DNA from: Holophaga sp.
Lineage (GTDB): Bacteria > Acidobacteriota > Holophagae > Holophagales > Holophagaceae
DNA: 8,583 nucleotides
Reading direction: 5' to 3'
Assembly: GCA_030691225.1 (NCBI GenBank)
Contig: JAUYES010000419.1
Span: 1 to 8,583 of the forward strand
Positions 6,448 through 8,583 of the stretch are shown one piece after another (within the stretch, counting starts at the first letter, position 1; each line of letters begins with the position of its first letter). Below the pieces are notes generated by a model. It was not told the origin of the DNA, did no database searches, and worked only from the letters and a program-made list of their open reading frames with translations. A program made the translations under genes and the position numbers.

Positions 6448-6782
6448 AGTCGACCAAGGTTCAATCCCACCCGGAGGCTACGTTCTCGGAACTTTGCACC
6501 CTGCATGGGACGCGACCTCCAGAACCTGGAGAGGATCCTATTTCTTGGGCGACAAGCCAGGACGATGAGCAACCACAGCCAACCTCAAGCGAGACATCGA
6601 AAAAATTCTTGGACTATATCAGGAGCCCGGAGTTCAAGACGGAGTTCAAGGAACAGGTCAGACTTCAGAATCTTCGACCCTCGAAGGCGTTCAACGTCCC
6701 TCCACCCTCTTCCAGTCCCGAGCCATGGACGAGCGTTCCTTCGGATCAGAGCAGCGGAACGAATACTATCGAAGCCAAGTAG
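6444..6782 (+). CDS. Accessory protein with SPEF segment, 112 aa, Ser/Pro-rich
   Basis: The ATG at 6444 overlaps the previous stop. The frame is open further upstream, but that part is the shadow of the 61-aa ORF. Residues 1-44 are polar and probably disordered. The segment KKFLDYIRSPEFKTEFKEQV (about 49-68) is helical and resembles the TPEF segment of the preceding protein. The tail is strongly Ser/Pro/Thr-rich (VPPPSSSPEPWTSVPSDQSS). No signal peptide or membrane helix is present. The Ser/Pro-rich tail would be unusual for an enzyme and more usual for a flexible adaptor. It is the last + strand gene before the non-coding att-proximal region. Confidence 0.55.
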   Translation: MKSTKVQSHPEATFSELCTLHGTRPPEPGEDPISWATSQDDEQPQPTSSETSKKFLDYIRSPEFKTEFKEQVRLQNLRPSKAFNVPPPSSSPEPWTSVPSDQSSGTNTIEAK

Positions 6783-6821
6783 GGAAGCCCCGCGCAAAAA
6801 TGCGCCGCCCCTAATTGCAAA

Positions 6822-6846
6822 GAACCCCACCGGGGGGGCGGGGTTC
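6822..6846. terminator. GC-rich hairpin, possible minus-strand terminator
   Basis: GAACCCC (6822-6828) pairs with GGGGTTC (6840-6846). On the + strand it is followed by GAGAGAG and has no T-tract. On the minus strand it is followed by TTTGCAATT, a weak tract. It could stop transcription entering from the att side, or back up the end of the 112-aa ORF. Confidence 0.4.
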
Positions 6847-6929
6847 GAGAGAGAGCGGGACATGGGGTTCCCACCTGAAGCCAGTATAGCCCGTCGAAAG
6901 CCCCGTGCCATGCCTGGGAATCAACGAGG

Positions 6930-7075
6930 CCGGACATTCCCGGGCGTTCTACCGGACATTCCCGGACGTTTGCAAAATCGAATGTCCGGTCGTGAGCCCG
7001 CGCTACCAGTGGCATACGTACGTTCCGGGCGTTCCGGACATTTGTTTCTTTTTTTCTAAAGAAGAAAGAAAGAGA
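6930..7075. repeat. Iteron-like repeat cluster beside an AT-rich tract (origin-like)
   Basis: Seven 9-mers fit CCGGRCRTT. They lie at 6930-6938, 6940-6948, 6952-6960, 6962-6970 and 6981-6989 (inverted), plus 7025-7033 and 7034-7042. The first four form two 19-base units (CCGGACATTCCCGG[G/A]CGTT) spaced 22 bases apart. Within pairs the step is 9-10 bases, so copies face the same side of the helix. Directly after the last copy comes a pyrimidine run (7045-7057) followed by a purine run (7058 to about 7087) that is A-rich. Iterons next to an easily melted tract are the classical plan of plasmid and satellite-phage origins, and the element carries its own primase and helicase. Alternatives are integrase arm sites or regulator operators, since the att core is only 150 bases away. 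The 403-base gap 6783-7185 holds no convincing gene. Confidence 0.6.
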
Positions 7076-7132
7076 AGAGAGAGAGGCCCGGCCCTCTCAC
7101 CCCGCGAAAGTAGAACGGGAGTAGAAACGGGG

Positions 7133-7167
7133 AAGAAAAAAGGCTTCTCCGGTGAAGGAGAAGCCTT
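7133..7167 (-). terminator. Rho-independent terminator downstream of the tRNA-Pro 3' half
   Basis: An 11-base perfect stem AAGGCTTCTCC (7140-7150) pairs with GGAGAAGCCTT (7157-7167) around a 6-base loop. Read on the minus strand the stem runs into CCTTTTTTCTTCC. It lies 19 bases past the encoded CCA of the tRNA fragment, the normal place for a tRNA gene terminator. Confidence 0.85.
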
Positions 7168-7185
7168 GTAAGTGTCTGACTTTAT

Positions 7186-7234
7186 TGGTCGGGGCGAAAG
7201 GATTCGAACCTTCGACCCTCTGCTCCCAAAGCAG
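7186..7234 (-). other. 3' half of tRNA-Pro(UGG): probable attachment-site core
   Basis: On the minus strand this reads from the anticodon arm to an encoded CCA. The loop is TTTGGGA with anticodon TGG (7228-7226), the stem CTGC/GCAG, the variable loop GGGTC, the T arm GAAGG-TTCGAAT-CCTTT and the acceptor strand CGCCCCG, then A and CCA (7188-7186). The match to a tRNA stops at 7234, because position 27 (7235) no longer pairs with position 43. No 5' acceptor strand (CGGGGCG on the minus strand) occurs within the next 250 bases. A 3' half that starts in the anticodon stem is the standard core left by tyrosine integrases that target tRNA genes. It cannot make a working tRNA by itself. Confidence 0.8.
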
Positions 7235-7235
7235 C

Positions 7236-7404
7236 ATAATGGCAGTGATTTCATTAGACTTAGCCACCAACTGCTAACATCTGGTTTCCAGAGTCGAGTA
7301 TAAGGGAGCTCGTGGCGGGGGAATAGGCGAGGCTTTGCCCCTGGGTGTTGTCCCTTGATAGATGGAGCCACAAGGACCAAATTACCCAAATTAGGGCAGG
7401 GAAG
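7236..7404. other. Unassigned stretch between the tRNA fragment and the IS91 remnant
   Basis: No gene is supported here. A minus-strand ORF spanning 7260-7457 has no family resemblance. Two small hairpins are visible: TTAGC/GCTAA (7260-7264 and 7273-7277), whose minus-strand loop AGTTGGTG recalls a tRNA D-loop, and CTGG/CCAG (about 7282-7292). Near the att core such hairpins could be recombinase binding sites, but this is weak. Confidence 0.3.
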
Positions 7405-7788
7405 TCACCGATCTTTGCCCCTTCGTGTGCCTCCACACACGGGGAAACATCGTTCACGGCTCTCCGAGGGCAGCGTGAACACCAGATGGATGTGCAGCAC
7501 CGGCAGAATCAGCTTGGCCATGGCCGCAATCCAGTGCTCCTGTGCCAGTGCCTGGCATTTCGGGCAGTTCCGGTTCCCGCAACTGCCATAGGCTTGTTCC
7601 TCCCATCCGCACGCGGCGCAGGCGTTTCGGTTGCCACCCATGAGGGCGATGCGGCAGACGGTGATGTCGGAGAGGGCGCGGCACTTCAGCTTGGACGGCG
7701 GGTGCCTTTGCTCTAGATCGGGCCGATGCCCGCGAGCGATTTTCGCGAGATAAAGCCGGGCCCGCTGCGAGGTGGCGGGCCATTTCAT
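7405..7788 (-). pseudogene. Truncated IS91-family transposase (N-terminal zinc-binding part)
   Basis: The start ATG at 7788 (minus strand) has a purine-rich GAGGGGGATGAAG just upstream. Residues 12-108 match the N-terminal region of IS91-type Y2 transposases. They include the YLAKIARGHRPDLEQRHPP start and the ALSDITVCR segment. A zinc-binding set follows with C57, C60, C70, C75 and C78 (CAACG, then SCGNRNCPKCQ), and then the ILPVLHIHLVFTLP block. Resemblance stops at about residue 108-110 (base about 7460); the remaining residues are unrelated. The family is usually near 400 residues, so the HUH nuclease and catalytic tyrosines are missing and it cannot transpose on its own. It marks an old insertion and deletion beside the att core. 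Confidence 0.8.
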
Positions 7789-7826
7789 GCTTCATCCCCC
7801 TCAGAGCAGCTCCCCGCCCACACCTC

Positions 7827-7865
7827 CTGATCCGCAGCCTGTACCGCACGGATCAGGGTTTTTCG
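7827..7865 (+). terminator. Hairpin with T-tract upstream of the IS91 remnant
   Basis: CTGATCCG (7827-7834) pairs with CGGATCAG (7849-7856) across a 14-base loop, followed by GGTTTTTCG. It has the form of a + strand terminator. It also lies just beyond the transposase start, where the terminal end of an IS91-type element would be, so it may be an IS end instead. Confidence 0.55.
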
Positions 7866-7968
7866 TATTCAGACGCCCAAGCTACAATCCAACCATCACC
7901 CCACCGCTACACTCCTCTCTGCCGCGCAGCGACTCGGGTTCAACTCCAATTGTTAGGCTATCTTCTAT

Positions 7969-7973
7969 AGGAG
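7969..7973 (+). promoter_or_regulatory. Ribosome binding site of the partial membrane-protein gene
   Basis: AGGAG sits seven bases before the ATG at 7981 and fixes that start. The upstream 100 bases are AT-richer than the element and could hold the promoter, but no convincing -35/-10 pair was found. Confidence 0.6.
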
Positions 7974-7980
7974 CAGTAGC

Positions 7981-8583
7981 ATGGAATTGAAATACGTAAA
8001 ACCACTAATTGCGCTCGGTGTGCCCGGCGTGAGTCTTGGCATATTCTATCTGCTGTATCATAAATTTGATTTTAGCTTTTCCCAGGTTCCACCCATCTTG
8101 ACTGGGGCCATAGTTATTGTTTTTCTACTTATTATTGGTCTTGTAACGATATTCGCCTTGCATCGATTTGCCCCCAAAGCTGCCATCTCAACTACAAGCC
8201 AAGCAGAACAACTGACCACATTGCCTCAACAAGAGCAGGCGAGCCTCCTGAAAATTCGTGACATTGAAACAATAAAAATGGCCTTCTCCGAAATCAGCCT
8301 GGTCGCACTGGATAATTTTATCGAAGACGCTAGATCATGTATTTTAGATCTAAGCACAATTCACTTTTATGAGGGCTACAAAGCTGTTCTGTTGAGCAAC
8401 AGCTTCCACCTGAACAACAATCAAACGCAAACCAGGCTGGTGTCCCTTCTAGAGGCTTGGGGTACCGTGCTAAACGCCGCAGATTCTTTTGTTCCAACCC
8501 CTGGTGAAATGCGGCACCGGTTACCCAAACCGCACGAGGTTCCTTCCGGAACAAATCTAGAACTAATAAGGCAAAAATTCCTC
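7981..8583 (+). CDS. Membrane-anchored protein of unknown function (3' end outside window)
   Basis: The frame is open from ATG 7981 to the window edge (201 codons, no stop), with a good ribosome binding site. Two hydrophobic segments are visible: about residues 9-26 (LIALGVPGVSLGIFYLLY) and 40-61 (LTGAIVIVFLLIIGLVTIFAL). They suggest an N-terminal two-helix membrane anchor. A cytoplasmic helical region follows (ETIKMAFSEISLVALDNFIED, then STIHFYEGYKAVLL and LVSLLEAWGTVLNAADSFVP). The base composition is clearly AT-richer than the genes before 6782, with ATA, TTA and CTA codons, so it comes from a different source. I do not recognise the family. Its place next to an att core and an IS remnant fits variable cargo, for example phage defence, but that is inference. 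Confidence 0.7.
   Translation, partial: MELKYVKPLIALGVPGVSLGIFYLLYHKFDFSFSQVPPILTGAIVIVFLLIIGLVTIFALHRFAPKAAISTTSQAEQLTTLPQQEQASLLKIRDIETIKMAFSEISLVALDNFIEDARSCILDLSTIHFYEGYKAVLLSNSFHLNNNQTQTRLVSLLEAWGTVLNAADSFVPTPGEMRHRLPKPHEVPSGTNLELIRQKFL

Noticed and set aside
6505..7059. + strand ORF of 184 aa overlapping the 112-aa gene
   Set aside because: It is a frame shadow, very Arg/Pro-rich, and continues across the hairpin and the iteron cluster with no start signal.
6905..7171. + strand ORF of 88 aa through the repeat cluster
   Set aside because: Its peptide repeats mirror the DNA repeats, it runs through the poly-purine tract and into the minus-strand terminator stem, and no ribosome binding site precedes it.
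7186..7277. A complete tRNA, using the D-arm-like hairpin at 7260-7277
   Set aside because: There is no 5' acceptor strand to pair with CGCCCCG, and the spacing from the D-arm-like loop to the anticodon arm is about 25 bases, so it does not fold as a tRNA.
7260..7457. Minus-strand ORF of 65 aa next to the tRNA fragment
   Set aside because: It has no family resemblance or ribosome binding site, and its composition is typical of a chance frame.
7454..7849. Minus-strand ORF of 131 aa overlapping the transposase remnant
   Set aside because: It is a shadow frame; the zinc-binding cysteine pattern is in the other frame starting at 7788.
1..8583. CRISPR array or rRNA genes
   Set aside because: No regularly spaced direct repeats with unique spacers and no rRNA-like conserved stretches were seen.

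Overview
The window looks like one end of an integrative element of the phage-satellite or degenerate-prophage type, in a moderately high-GC Gram-negative bacterium. The sequence alone does not fix the taxon. All confident genes from 1 to 6782 are on the + strand. They are tightly packed and most are joined by 4-base ATGA stop/start overlaps, as in a phage or satellite operon.

Layout. (1) Positions 1-4037 hold a replication and regulation module: the tail of an upstream gene, a short ParB-like DNA-binding protein, an unknown 119-aa protein, an archaeo-eukaryotic-type (AEP) primase with a C-terminal zinc ribbon, an SF3/AAA-like helicase ATPase, an overlooked 54-aa ORF, and a 100-aa helix-turn-helix protein with a Mor/C-like look. 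(2) After a 107-base gap, 4145-5963 holds six small genes: a coiled-coil protein, a GRPKG-type phage protein in the style of small-terminase neighbours, three unknown proteins, and an 83-aa protein resembling the C-terminus of phage scaffold-type proteins. A clear Rho-independent terminator at 5993-6028 ends this operon. (3) Positions 6085-6782 hold three tiny accessory ORFs, two of which share a [S/T]PEF segment. (4) Positions 6783-7185 are non-coding. They hold a hairpin, a cluster of seven CCGGRCRTT 9-mers in helical phase next to a pyrimidine/purine AT-rich tract (an origin-like structure), and a minus-strand terminator. (5) Positions 7186-7234 are the 3' half of a minus-strand tRNA-Pro(UGG) gene with encoded CCA and no 5' half, which is a typical tyrosine-integrase attachment core. 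(6) Beyond it lie an unassigned stretch, a truncated IS91-family transposase on the minus strand, a + strand hairpin/terminator, and the start of an AT-richer membrane-protein gene that runs off the window.

How it works together (inference): the primase and helicase would replicate the element from the repeat cluster near the att site. The HTH protein could control the downstream phage-like block. The GRPKG and scaffold-like proteins suggest a link to a helper phage's packaging or capsid assembly. No integrase, large terminase, portal or capsid gene is visible here. The polarity of the tRNA fragment implies element DNA on both sides of the core, from tandem elements sharing one tRNA, an excised circle read across attP, or a rearranged site.
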